Of a DNA stretch of 64,000 nucleotides, positions 1-10,699 are shown in pieces. A program made the position numbers and the translations under genes. The notes beneath the pieces were generated by a model. That model was not told where the DNA came from and ran no database searches. It saw nothing but the letters and a program-made list of their open reading frames with translations. The stretch is from Procambarus clarkii (taxonomy: Eukaryota; Arthropoda; Malacostraca; Decapoda; Cambaridae), in NCBI RefSeq assembly GCF_040958095.1, contig NC_091198.1, positions 31,807,830 to 31,871,829 of the forward strand. The letters run 5' to 3'. The first letter of the stretch is position 1. The number at the start of each line of letters is the position of its first letter.

Positions 1-1128
1 TTGCCACATCGCTTTTCAGCTTGGGCCAGAAAAAATACTTTAAGATTTTGTGATACGTAATATTAATACCTTGATGTCCCCCAATAGGATCATCATGAGC
101 AGCTTCCAAAACTCTTTCTCTATAGCAGGTCGGCAACATAACCTGGTGGACTACCTCCCACTCATTTGACAAGGGAGCACTCTGTGGTCTCCATTTTCTC
201 ATCAAAATCAGATCATTGTAGTAGTACCCAGTTGCTGCGTCCACAATTTCCTCCATACAGACGGCTGCCTCATGACAATCTGCAAGACTGGGGTCAGCTT
301 TCTGTAACTCACTCAAGGAGGCGTCCAGACCTTGGTCAGATGCCATTGGCCGAGGCTCAACAGTGTTCTCCTCCACCTCCCCACTACTCTCGGTAGGTGG
401 CGGTGGCAGGCTCTCCACAATGTCCTCGGCAACGTCATCGAGTCGGGCCATGAATGTGTCCGCGAGGTCCACTTGGTTTTCACCATTTGGAAAATTCCTC
501 GTGTCCTCGGGATTTACCACCTTGGCAAGCACAGGGCTGCCCTTACATTTAAGTCCCATAGACCTGGTCACTGCGCACGCAGGGTACACAACATTATCCT
601 CTGTGGCGGGTGGATCCAGGCAAACCTTAGGGGTAGGCAACATAATAGGCAGTCTGGAGTTCCCTACCTTATCCCCTGCTAAATCATTACCAACTATTAC
701 ATCAACATTAGGGAAAGGTAGGTATGAAGTAACACCGACTGTACAAGCACCCTTGTGGAAATCAGATTCCAGGGTAACCTTATGGAGGGGTACTGCTCGA
801 GTATCACTAGTGACACACTCGACCAGTACCACTCTCCAGTGTCGAGAGTGTTGGCACCTTGCAAAGCACTCTCTAAAATTAAATTCTGGATGGCACCGGT
901 GTCTCGGAAGATCACCATGTCCTTCCAGGAAGAACCCTCAGATAAAAGTAGTCTCCCTTTCGATAAGAATGGGGTAAGCAAGTCCAACCACTGTGGGTTG
1001 GAGGTCTTACTCCCTAACCCTTCCGAAGGCCTCAAGCCCTGTGTCACAACTAGAGCATTGGGTCTTTTTTCCGGGTACAGTTGCTAACAACGACTAATAA
1101 CGTGGTTTGGACGTTTACAGTGACCACA
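1..1128 (-). pseudogene. Gmr1-like Ty3/gypsy fragment: zinc knuckle, protease, linker, start of integrase
   Basis: Read on the minus strand from 1128 downwards. A CX2CX4HX4C zinc knuckle (1087-1128, CGHC...H...C) ends at a TAG (1084-1086). In the same frame follows an aspartic protease segment (about 1047-697) with the catalytic DTGA motif, then an acidic linker rich in Pro and Glu, then the integrase HHCC zinc-binding domain with the pattern H-x-x-P-x-G-G-H and 'YFFWPKLKSDV' (about 170-1), cut by the window edge. No reverse transcriptase lies between protease and integrase. This is the order known for the Gmr1 branch of Ty3/gypsy, where integrase precedes RT. The TAG may be a suppressible gag/pol stop or simple decay; several frames shift nearby, so I call it a pseudogene. 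Confidence 0.75.
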
Positions 1129-1244
1129 GATACGTAGGGGAGAAGAGACATTACTAACAGAATTACCCTTCGGTTCACTCTTAGGTGTCGTGGGGTTAGA
1201 CAATTAAACAGGGTTAGTTATGTCTGAAACAGAAGGTACAGTAG

Positions 1245-1890
1245 TTAAAGGGTTAGAATGAGCTGGTCTGGACTGGCTGTGGGTATAAGTTTTGCTACTC
1301 TGTGGAGTATAATTATTTTTATTGGGCCTTTTGCCTGCCAACTGGTAGTTTTCTGCCATCTTGGCCAAATCCCCCCGTCAGGCATATGTATAAAAATATT
1401 TTGTGCTTTACCCCTAAGCCGCCCCTGCAAGATTTTCACCCACTCTTCCCTTGGCCAGTTCATGGACATTGCTAGTCTCTGAAAATGGTTGAAAAATCTT
1501 TCAGGGTCTGACTCTGAAAATTCAGGTAAGTTATGTTTTTTATCAGAATGTTTGGAGTTTGAGTCCCCAGTAGGTGGTACTATTCTTGCCGCCTCATTTT
1601 TGAGCCTTTGCTCTTCCACTTTAGCATTTTGTTCTGCTACTCTGGCCTCTTGCTCTGCCAGCCTTAACTTGGCTAGTGTTAATTCTAATTCTATATTTCT
1701 ACTAGCTACACTTTCCCCTGAACTGGGCTTGCATAAAATTGTATCACTTGGCACTAGTTCTTGGTCTATACAATGCCGTAAAATTTAATTCACCAAGGTC
1801 CACTTTTTATCGGTGTCGTTTAACTCGAGACAAAATTCCTTGCCTAACAATATTAAATTTGCTTTGGTGAGCTTCTTCCCGGTCAGGCCA
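1245..1890 (-). pseudogene. Gmr1-like retrotransposon Gag fragment
   Basis: The open part (1754-1245) has a charged helical stretch, residues about 20-60, rich in Glu/Gln/Arg/Lys/Ala (probable coiled coil). It is followed by a capsid-like core with 'FFNHFQRLAMSMNWPREEW' and 'LQGRLRGKAQ', the pattern of Gag proteins from gypsy elements that use a SCAN-like capsid. The reading frame can be followed upstream to about 1890 ('LILLGKEFCLELNDTDKKW') but is broken by a TAA near 1785. The C-terminal part beyond 1245 shifts frame before the zinc knuckle of the neighbouring fragment. It lies directly after an LTR in the minus direction, as Gag should. A second, different Gag of the same family is at 50990-51590. 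Confidence 0.7.
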
Positions 1891-2864
1891 ACCACTTATT
1901 AAAAAATTGGCGGGCTTGCTATGGGGAATCTAATATTAAATGGATGTAGGGGCAGTAGTTAGCATTAAGGGTTATCAAATATGGGAGATCTCAAAGGCCC
2001 GGCCCCCACTATATAGAAATATATAGAAATAAACTTGTAGTGGCTTATTACAGCAATATTCAACCTAGAGGTTGATCATGGATCTCCTACACAGGAAAAA
2101 TGGATACTCCTTTAACTAGCTTACTTATTTATTAACCCCTTAACAACCCCCCATATACATTCACACCAATAACAATAATAATAATTACCTTTACCACACT
2201 ATCTTACGTTAAAAGCCTTGGTCCAAGTAAGCAGGATACAAGGTTTACACTCAAGACAAGCTAGGGTAAAGTACTACTAGTGAAGAGCTAGAAGCTTGAG
2301 TCAGCTTAGGGTAGGGAGACCACGTGGTTCCACTGGGACCCCTTTTAGAGTAACTAGTAATACAAACACTAGGATCACCTAATTCATACAAAGTGTAATA
2401 CTCTACACATTAGAACACGCCTATGCCAGACATTGAGAACGTTACACAGTATACTTAGCTGGGGTATGAGCGACCCAGAAATAAAGAAACAAGAGGATGA
2501 GAGAAGGTACCTTTCACCACAGCCAGCCAGCAGAGAAGAGAGAGCCTCTCGCATCACCTTCCGAGCTCACTTGCTGCCAGTAGACTGCTTAACTAATCGT
2601 ACAGCAATCCTATCCCAAGTTTACTCAGATTTACTTTACACTTGATTAGAAAGTTTTAGTAAACATAGTTGTTGCATATTTTATTATTTAATAATCAACC
2701 CCAAGCTCAGTCTTTAAATGCTCTGTGAGAAACAAGAATAGTCTTACGTCTGGCAGGGAAGATACAAACAACTGCATCTCGTGATGCGTTTCCACTACTA
2801 TATGGCAGTCTATTTAGCTCAATATTGACCTCTGGTTTCCACTGAGGAACCCAGGGTCATAACA
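1891..2864 (-). repeat. LTR of the Gmr1-like element
   Basis: On the minus strand this starts with TGTTATGACCCTGGG at 2864, immediately after a purine tract, and ends somewhere before the Gag frame near 1890; the 3' border is approximate because I cannot see a second copy. No coding is visible. A related LTR start (TGTTATGACCCCAG) is at 12540. It has the 3' end of one pol (RNase H) on one side and the start of Gag on the other, so a single LTR is shared by two tandem partial copies. Confidence 0.55.
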
Positions 2865-2877
2865 CTCCTCCCCCCTT
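2865..2877 (-). promoter_or_regulatory. Polypurine tract
   Basis: Minus-strand AAGGGGGGAGGAG directly abuts the TGTTATGACC LTR start. This is the position of the plus-strand primer in LTR retrotransposons and fixes the LTR 5' border at 2864. Confidence 0.65.
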
Positions 2878-3167
2878 CAGAGAAAAAAAAATGTGACTAC
2901 TAGAATAGTAGTCATATTTTTTTTGTAAGAGTCTACAGAGAATAAAAAGGAAAATTTATGACATAAAAGAAAAACAATCAAAAAACAACAATTTCTCTGC
3001 AAGAAAAGTACAAAGGAATCCTCTGAAAGAAAAAAAAAACACATACACAAAAAAAAAACAGGGAAGTAAATAAATTGGATACGGAATATTTAATGTCACA
3101 GGAGAACCTAAAAAAAAAATAACTAAAGCATGACAGTTGGTAAAATGGCTTCCTGTGGCCCAGATGA

Positions 3168-4449
3168 ATGTTATTCAGGCAACCGGGACAGAGCGTCGGC
3201 TATCACGTTGAGCCGGCCCGGTAGGTGGATAATAGACAGATTGAAGTCATGTAGGTACAATGCCCACCTGAGGATGCGTTTATTTCTTCCCCTTCATCTG
3301 AGTCAGGAAGACTAGTGGGTTATGGTCCGTGTACATGTTACGGACCCGAGCCCAGCGTCCGAGCACGGAGCAGGGACGACCGCGCCATCTGTGGGTCAGC
3401 TCCCGAAACCCCCTCCAAATGGACGACGCCATCTAGTGAGGACAGGATATACTGGCCACAGAATCTGGTTTCCCGTCCTGATCAGCTCATAACATAGCCG
3501 CTGCTGACCTCTGGTGAGTTGACGCTTAGACAGCAACGCCATCTATGGAGTGGATAGGTGGGCGTTTGTGTCTAAGCCTGTAAGTGAGGTGCCCTAGGGT
3601 GTCCCTAGTACTGATGACGTGTCTGATTACAGAGTCGACCTGGGACTGCTGTAATGGAAGTTGGATCAGTCTACCCAAGGCAGCCGTAGAACCTCCACGA
3701 ATTTGCTGCTGAAGCTGTGAGTCACCCCCCCCCCCCCCCGGATGAACACTGCTGTGTTAGCCTGCCTGTGAGGTGGCAGAACCAGAATTTGTCATACCCG
3801 GGGCTGACTGGTGGAGAAGACTAGCCACTGGGGTGTTGTGGTGAGGAGAGTGATCTGCAGAATCACACGAGGCTCCTGCCTAGGGCTCGCAACCCTAGTA
3901 TCGGTCGTGGAGTGGCCTACGCAGCATAGCTGATTGGAACTTGCCAGATACAGGCTGGATTTGTGGTTGACAGCCTCCACGACGGTACACCCAGTGGAAC
4001 TGTGATTTGGCTGGCCTGTGGCCAGGGTAGACTCGCTAGGAGAATCCAAGGATTCGTCGAGAGGCCACAAGAAGAGGATCAAGGGCTAAAGCATCGTTGA
4101 GCACCGTGGAGAATCCTGTGTCTTCGAAGAAGAAGTTATTGTAAATAAGTGTAGTAATAGCAACCCCGCTTGTGACGGTTTATATACTTATTTATTGGTG
4201 ATGGAATAATTATATATTTAAGTTTAAGTGCAGTTTTATCCCTTCCCCTTTAATTTACTTGCGTTACGGAGCACACCCCTTGAAAGCCACTACTAGCTTG
4301 GGGCCGGATACCCTAACTTTACTAACATCAGAGAAAGAACCCTGTTGCGACCCCAGAGGGCCGTAACAGTACACTTCCACTATATTACCTGTGAGGTAAA
4401 CTTTGAACTTTTTACATGTTAACACTAGCGCCTGATCTTTTTTGTGCAA
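3168..4449 (-). pseudogene. RNase H end of Gmr1-like pol, split by a solo LTR
   Basis: The minus strand codes for the C-terminal part of a gypsy RNase H in two pieces. 4449-4374 gives 'DQALVLTCKKFKVYLTG', and 3335-3168 gives 'YTDHNPLVFL', a WALYL segment, and the typical end 'VIADALSRLPE' followed by a stop. The Asp of YTDH is the usual RNase H catalytic position. Pol ends right after RNase H, with no integrase downstream, and then comes non-coding sequence, a polypurine tract and the LTR. This fits the INT-before-RT order. The two pieces join precisely once the solo LTR and one copy of its target duplication are removed. Upstream of 4450 the frame is lost. Confidence 0.7.
3336..4368. mobile_element. 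Solo LTR with perfect 5-bp target duplication
   Basis: A 1,033-bp non-coding element with inverted ends TGTTACGG...CCGTAACA, flanked on both sides by GTACA (3331-3335 and 4369-4373). The ends, length and 5-bp duplication are those of a Ty3/gypsy LTR left after LTR-LTR recombination. It interrupts the RNase H codons for the YTDH motif. A C-run lies near 3727-3740. The symmetric ends leave its orientation undecided. Confidence 0.85.
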
Positions 4450-6004
4450 GTATTTTCATGTTGGTTTCTCCGTGTGGGGGGATGAGCATATTTGGATGTG
4501 GCCAGTGTGGGAACTTGATGTCAAGCGAGTGGTTATAGTTCAACCTTGATTAATTCTTATTATTGTTTGCCAGTAAAATATATTGAACAGTGTAACAGTA
4601 TTAAATACTCTTAAGATTAATAATGATTTGATTATTAGTACTACATTTTGTTAGTAGAATTTCCACAATAGTTTATGTGGATGTTTAGTTAATGTTTGTG
4701 GTAGGACGCCTGCCCTGGGAACCGACGCTTGGTCAGAGTGGCAGCGTTGATTGCGAGGAGACATTTTTTTTTTTTTAAGTTAAGTCAGTGGTTATTGTTA
4801 TTTTAGCTAATACTCGGTTAATTCTCTGGTTAGATGATTGTGCATTTATCCCATTTAATAATTCATGTGCTGGTGATATTGGTCATTGCTCAATAAGGAT
4901 TTTTATTTATATTATTTCATGCTAAAGAATATTTCTGGTTCTTATATTTACCATTTAATTGTTGTTTGTCACCCTTAGCGTAGATACAATGTTTTCCCAA
5001 TTTATGCAGTGTATCTTTTCACCCCCATAGACACCTGTTGGCAAGGCCGATATAATATACTTTGATCACTGCGGGAAAAGAACCGTACAAAGTCCCAAGG
5101 GTTGTAACACAGCTGGCTTCTGCTCTGCCAGGGACCACTGGATATTTTTTTTTTGCTTTTTAGGTGGGGGGGGGGTCGTGTTTTTGCTTAGCCACTCAGA
5201 GTGCTCTGAGTGGAGTGGGGCCAGTGCTTGATCCCCTAAAGGACTCCTTGGGCTTCCCATTCATTTGCCCATCAATGTGTTCATTCGCTGCAAGCCGCAT
5301 TTGTTGCCAACAGGCGACTTCATTTAACCATTGAGTTTTGCTATTTACCCTTTCAGAGTACGCTGTGGAGCATTCGATCCCTCGATTGTCGTCGCCCTTA
5401 AACCAACGACAACAACAATTCACATACATTGCATTAATTTATTATATAATCCACCTAACTTATCGAAAACAGAGAGATTTGTAATTAATTTATGTAACCT
5501 TTCATGCGCAGCAAACTTGTGTTCCTAATCTCTAATGTCTAACATTCATGTCAATCTTTCAGTTGGACTGACGGCTCGTTACATAACCTTCTACAAGAAC
5601 ACTGGCTCCAACCTTTGTCTGTGCAAAGTGCAAGTCTACAATTAGTGATTACTTCAACAGTTATCAAGTCCTGCATGGAGCCCCAGAGTAGCCAAAACAC
5701 TTTTTAATCTCCTAATTTGTATTTGTTGTATTTACTCTTTCATAGAGAAATCAAGTCGTCACTACCCATTTCTTATGTTGAAATTTGGAATTTCTTTAAA
5801 TCATTGCTGACTTTCAATTTTTTATCCTGAAATTGCATTTTTTAATGTGCATTAGTTGAACCTTTTCAGGGGTTACGATTTTTGCTTTGGAAATATTAGA
5901 AAGTTGCTTATCTTGTATGAACATTGGTTGATTATTGACCTCATGTCCTTCCACCCTATGACAAAATATGACAACAATTCTCTGGATATATATAAAATGA
6001 TGTG
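4450..6004. other. Unassigned sequence
   Basis: AT-rich, with scattered homopolymer runs (T near 4765, T and G near 5142-5175). Near 5093 the minus strand reads TGTTACAACCC, an LTR-like start, but no partner end or target duplication was found. Short ORFs here show no motif I recognise. Confidence 0.4.
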
Positions 6005-6375
6005 TTTTGACAACGACATGTGCAATACAATGATGTGTAGACAATGATGTCTAGATAATGATGAGTCTAAACAATGACAAGTACAATACAATGATGTGTC
6101 TAGACAATGACATTTACAATACAATGTATGTGTCTATACAGTGACTTGTACAATACAATGATGTGTCTAGACAATGACATTTACAATACAATGTATGTGT
6201 CTATACAGTGACTTGTACAATACAATGATGTGTCTAGACAATGATATGTACAATAAAATGCATGTGTCTAGACAATGACATGTATAATACAATGTTGTAT
6301 CTAGAAAATGACATGTGCAATACAATGATGTGTAGACAATGATGTCTAGATAATGATGTGTCTAGACAATGGCAT
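6005..6375. repeat. Minisatellite, units built on GTCTAGACAATGA and CAATACAATG
   Basis: Imperfect tandem units of roughly 30-40 bp alternate the motifs 'tgtctagacaatga' and 'tacaatacaatg'. Several adjacent units are nearly identical; others have lost or gained a few bases. No coding potential. Confidence 0.8.
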
Positions 6376-6379
6376 GTTC

Positions 6380-6442
6380 AAATTATGTCTAGGGGAAGTA
6401 CAAATAAATAAATAAAAAGAAAACAGTTTACTGAGACATCTC
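6380..6442. repeat. Dispersed repeat, copy 1
   Basis: The stretch from 'caaattatgtct' through 'aaacagtttactgagacat' recurs at 53050-53109 with few differences. In both places it sits beside a tandem repeat. Its class is unknown. Confidence 0.6.
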
Positions 6443-6889
6443 AATAAGGCACGGTAAAAAATACACAAAAGAACACAACTAAGTTCTCTACACTGATATT
6501 ATTTCACACCAAAATCATCTTGGCTCAATCTCTTGAGAATCATCCATATACTACACACCCTCTCTGAGCTAGTTGTCACTTGGCGCTATCCTAGTGCAGC
6601 GATAAACTAGCTCTAGTATGTTTAACAACAATACAGAATGGAGGTGTCACAAAATATCACTAGTGGGGTGAGGAAGCCATATCACCCAGTCACTTAATGT
6701 TCTCAGGAGTCCACCCACATAATGTACACGATAATATCACCTACCACATGTCATATATGGTGCGCATCGGTAGACTGACTCAGTTCCCATCAATACATGT
6801 ACATAATCAATTTTATAGGGTCAATAGACCGTAATAATGCCACAAAAATCAGAGCGCGACGCAGAACAGCCAATCGTCCTCTAAGTCAA
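6443..6889. other. Unassigned flank of the I-type LINE
   Basis: No ORF or motif recognised. It may be the remainder of the LTR whose other part lies at 11910-12540, since the LINE sits between them, but I could not match an end sequence. Confidence 0.3.
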
Positions 6890-7242
6890 CCTAACAGGGG
6901 CGGGGGGGAGCGGCTCGGCAGAGCCCCGGGAGACACTTTAGCCAACTCGGCAAACTTTCCGCCGCTACTCTTTCAAATATCTCCAACTCAGAACAAGATG
7001 GCAACCACGACATTACATTCAAACAATGTCCCTCATACATAGCAGCAGCAGCAAAAACTAAGGTTCTCCCTACCAACAACCTGCTATACAGTAGTGCACT
7101 GAAACAACCTACACAGCCCATCATCAAACACTACCTCACACTCAAACACAGCCTTTGCTTGTACCTGATATATCTGTCACCGACACTCCCACAACCCCAG
7201 GGTCCAACCATCCCTCACAAAATGCACAACTGAATCCTGATC

Positions 7243-7659
7243 TTGTTGAAAACTCTTGTCACTCGCATTGAAAATGATCTTGTTGAAACTTTTGTCACAC
7301 GCATTGAAAATGCACTAGAAAAGACGCTGGACCGACTGCTAACTAAATTCTTTACACAAGTAAAACAACCCACCCCTGAGGCTGACCCAAAAGACATCCC
7401 ATCAACAGCTACAGACACTGACATCCGCCCAAACAAAGCCACCATTGCTGGACACACATTGTTTGAACAGATGATAGAAAAACTCATAAATAACTCCCTA
7501 GCACGCCTTACCAAAATCATTCCACAGGCTGACTTGCCACAAACCCAAACCGCCAGTACCAAGAGTAAGGCACAGCCCACATCCACATCTAGGTATCCAA
7601 CACGTACTACTACTGGCATGCCAAGGAAAACAGACACATCCATAACCCACACATCCTAA
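7243..7659 (+). CDS. LINE ORF1 (3' part)
   Basis: A 138-codon open segment ending at TAA 7657-7659. The N-terminal half has a heptad-like pattern repeated twice ('LVTRIENDLVET' / 'FVTRIENALEKT'), suggesting a coiled coil used for oligomerisation. The C-terminal half is rich in Thr, Pro, Ser and Lys. I see no zinc knuckle or RRM. Upstream sequence back to about 6990 shows coding-like stretches in other frames, so the real ORF1 was probably longer and is frameshifted. Its position before the endonuclease ORF is the main reason to call it ORF1. Confidence 0.5.
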   Translation: MLKTLVTRIENDLVETFVTRIENALEKTLDRLLTKFFTQVKQPTPEADPKDIPSTATDTDIRPNKATIAGHTLFEQMIEKLINNSLARLTKIIPQADLPQTQTASTKSKAQPTSTSRYPTRTTTGMPRKTDTSITHTS

Positions 7660-8535
7660 ATGGCTCCCCTAACATTCATGACTTGGAACGCAAAAAGCAT
7701 TAAAACATCTCTCACAGAACTTAAACAATTCCTTTACTCATCCAAACCGGACTTAGCTTTCATAACCGAATCCTGGCTCACCCCTAAACAAAATCCTATT
7801 TTTAAAAACTTTCAGATGCAGAGACTGGACAGACCAAACCGTATGGGTGGTGGTATTTTCCTCCTAACACGGAGTAACATGACATGTAAACCTGTAACGC
7901 CTACACATTTTGTAAATGGTAAGCTAGAAATTTTAGCATGCCTAATACCCTACAATGGTACACACATATCCTTTCTGGGCATATACAACCCTGGTGGCAC
8001 AATAAATTTAAATGAACTAGAATTCTATCTAAACCAATTACGGCAACCGATCATTGTTACAGGTGATCTCAATGCAAACCACCCCACATGGAGTAGAGGT
8101 ACCCAAAATACTGCAGGCACCGATTTATATAACTACTTAGACACTACACCATATATTCTTCTTTCGCCGCCCTACCTTGCAACCTACTTTAACTACAGAA
8201 CCAATTATGAAGCCTCACTGGACATCTGCTTTGGCTCTGCACACTTTCAACATGAACTACAGATTCATACTGGACCAGATATTGGAAGTGACCACAAACC
8301 CCTCATTATAAAATGTACTAACTTTCAGCCACCAACCCACCCCCTAACGCTCCCCAAGTGGAACATTAAGAAACTAGATAAGAAAAAATGGGCTGATACT
8401 GTCTGTCTCCCAGATACAGACGATGTAGACCCCAACACGCGCCTGTCCACAATCACCTCGGCCATAAATTCTGCAGCCACCCAAATGCTCAAGAAAACTT
8501 CAGGACATAGGTCCAACAAACCACTTAAACCGTAG
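7660..8535 (+). CDS. LINE ORF2, apurinic-type endonuclease domain
   Basis: It starts with ATG directly after the ORF1 stop (TAA-ATG, same frame). Motifs of the APE-type endonuclease appear in order: 'TWNAKSI' (residues 7-13), 'FITESWL' (Glu), 'GIYNPGG', 'VTGDLNANHPTW' (Asp/Asn), and 'GSDHKPLI' near residue 210 (catalytic Asp-His). This enzyme nicks target DNA to start target-primed reverse transcription. The frame closes with TAG at 8533-8535, but coding resumes downstream in another frame, so the stop reflects damage and is not the natural end. Confidence 0.85.
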   Translation: MAPLTFMTWNAKSIKTSLTELKQFLYSSKPDLAFITESWLTPKQNPIFKNFQMQRLDRPNRMGGGIFLLTRSNMTCKPVTPTHFVNGKLEILACLIPYNGTHISFLGIYNPGGTINLNELEFYLNQLRQPIIVTGDLNANHPTWSRGTQNTAGTDLYNYLDTTPYILLSPPYLATYFNYRTNYEASLDICFGSAHFQHELQIHTGPDIGSDHKPLIIKCTNFQPPTHPLTLPKWNIKKLDKKKWADTVCLPDTDDVDPNTRLSTITSAINSAATQMLKKTSGHRSNKPLKP

Positions 8536-10623
8536 TGGAACGCGGAATGTGCACGAACAGTCGCTTTACGCCGACGAGCCATACAAAAACAAAGACGTCA
8601 ACCCTCCCTACAGAACTGGGTTAATCTCCGGCGGGCTACAACAGAAGCCAAAAAACCATACTGTCAGCAAAGCGAGCATCATGGGCAAAATTTTGTGATA
8701 GCCTCACACCCACTACGCCACATTCAAAAGTTTGGGCTACATTTAACAGCATTAAAGGTCGCCCAACATTCCCTTCGTTCCCCCTGATGATCAACGGTTC
8801 ACTCTGTCAAACACCTCAGGAGCGTGCAAATGTTCTTGCTGAATGTCTTAAAGTTACCCTCTCAACACCCTTCTTTCATGCCCAAGAACTCCCCCTCAGA
8901 CAAGAAATTGACCGGGCCATACTGCTACCCATGCTCGGCGTCGACAACATATACACCTTAAGCGAGCTACAATTAGCCTTAACCCGCCTACCTCTTGGCA
9001 AGGCACCTGGAGAGGATGGAATTCCATATGAACTCATTAAACATCTCCCATCAACTGCACATAGTACTCTCCTAAACTATTACAACCTATGTTTATGCTT
9101 CGAAATGCCCATTCGTTTATGCCCGAAACGCATTGCGTAATAGTGGCTTTAGGCATTGTATGTACTAGCTCTACCTATAAGTCAAACAATCCTTGTAAAT
9201 ATTTATTGTATGTATGTACCTTACCTAAATAAAATTGTATTGTATTGTATTGTATTGTATTGTATGTTGGACTCACGGAAATATTCCCTCACAATGACAG
9301 ACCAGTATTATTCTTCCGTTCCTTAAACCAGGAAAAGACCCATCCCAACCTGCGTCATATAGACCTATTTCCCTACTATCATGTCTCAGTAAAGTCATGG
9401 AAAGACTAGTACATACTCGCCTCCAAAGGTACCTAGAATATAATAATATTATACCGTCACTCCAAGCTGGATTTCGACCGCAATGCTCCACACTCGATCA
9501 AATACTTTGCCTTGAAAATGAAATCCGCACCTCCCTCAGAAGCAGCAAATTTTGTATTGTTCTCTACTTAGACCTCAAAGGAGCTTTTGATAGCATTCCT
9601 CATACTTGCCTCCTCGCAAAGCTTGCGCGTTTAGGCGTACAGGGAAGATTACTTTTATGGTTAAAATCCTATCTTACGAACAGGACCTCTAAAGTCTATA
9701 TACAAGGCGAGTTTTCCGATGACATCCCAATACAAACGGGTGTCCCACAAGGCTCCATACTAAGCCCAACCCTTTTTGCTGCATTCTTAGCAGATTTGCC
9801 TAACACCCATCCTGTTAACCTCTCGGCGTACGCCGACGACTTAACACTGTATTATTCAGACACCGCCTTACCTAATACAGTCTCAACAATGCAAACAACA
9901 CTTGATCACCTCATAGATTGGACACAACAATGGGGCCTTCAAGTTAGTACTACCAAAACCTATTATCAAATTTTCACTAAAAAAAGACTTGTTCATCTAC
10001 CCACCCTCACAATACACAACACTCCCATCCAACACGTACGAGAACATAAATACCTTGGCATGCACTTAGACTCGCCCTCACTTACCTGGAAAGCTCACAT
10101 TCAACACCTTAAACAGACGACACAACCCCGACTCGCCATACTGAAAGCCCTCACTGGCACCACCTGGGGAGCACACCATAAAATCCTGCTCCGTTTCTAT
10201 ACAACCAACATTCGCAGCCAACTAGACTATTGTTGCCAAGCATATGCGTCGGCTGCGCCTACTAACCTACAGAGCCTAGAGGTCATCCAAAACAATGCCA
10301 TGCGACTTATATGTGGCGCAATTCGTTCCACTCCTATCCTCGGACTTTACGGGGAAACGGGCCTCACAAGCCTAGCCACCAGACGAGACATAATGTGTGC
10401 CAACTATCTGTCACTCTGTACCACTGCTCACCAGACACACCCATACAGATCAAAAATTAACCCAACAGTTAACCCACATAACCCCCGCTTCCCAACCAAT
10501 CATTCACAACCTTTCCTCACACGGGCTACAAATAACCTCAATATAGACCTCTCTCTACTCCAAAACTCGGAAACCCAACTTACTGTTCCCCCCTATTCCA
10601 CCCTGGCTTTATACAACTCCTAA
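8536..10623 (+). pseudogene. LINE ORF2, reverse transcriptase domain (frameshifted, interrupted)
   Basis: The linker and RT continue in several frames. 8787-9140 has the palm entry 'LPLGKAPGEDGIPYELI'. After the 169-bp insertion, 'FLKPGKDP' and 'YRPISLLSC' follow, and 9397-10623 is open with 'QAGFRPQCSTLDQI', 'VLYLDLKGAFDSIPH' (first catalytic Asp), '[13 protein letters not shown]' and the catalytic 'YADDL'. A TGA just downstream of the insertion replaces a conserved Trp position. The thumb region ('LGMHLDSP', 'SQLDYCCQAYAS') is intact. Confidence 0.85.
9094..9262 (+). mobile_element. 169-bp LINE 3'-end insertion with target duplication
   Basis: TATGTT flanks both sides (9088-9093 and 9263-9268). 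Removing the insert and one copy restores the RT reading frame across a conserved NLC-W-T-H-G stretch. The insert ends in (ATTGT)n and holds the block 'cccgaaacgc...gcgtaatagtggcttta', also found at the 3' ends of the LINE copies at about 20857 and 50849. It is either a strongly 5'-truncated LINE or a SINE using the same tail. Confidence 0.8.
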
Positions 10624-10699
10624 TACAGCAATACAACTCGAAGACAACATTCCAAAGTCTGCACCAAACTCAGCCATAGCCTCAGTCTTTCTCTCAACA

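Noticed and set aside
163..1087. Plus-strand ORFs opposite the protease/integrase fragment
   Set aside because: Shadows; the minus strand carries recognisable DTGA and integrase motifs.
1084..1089. Programmed stop readthrough between gag and protease (TAG CAA CTG)
   Set aside because: Frames around it are broken in several places, so a mutated sense codon is equally likely.
4455..5095. LTR-like sequence, minus-strand start TGTTACAACCC near 5093
   Set aside because: No convincing matching end, no target duplication, and no internal-region junction.
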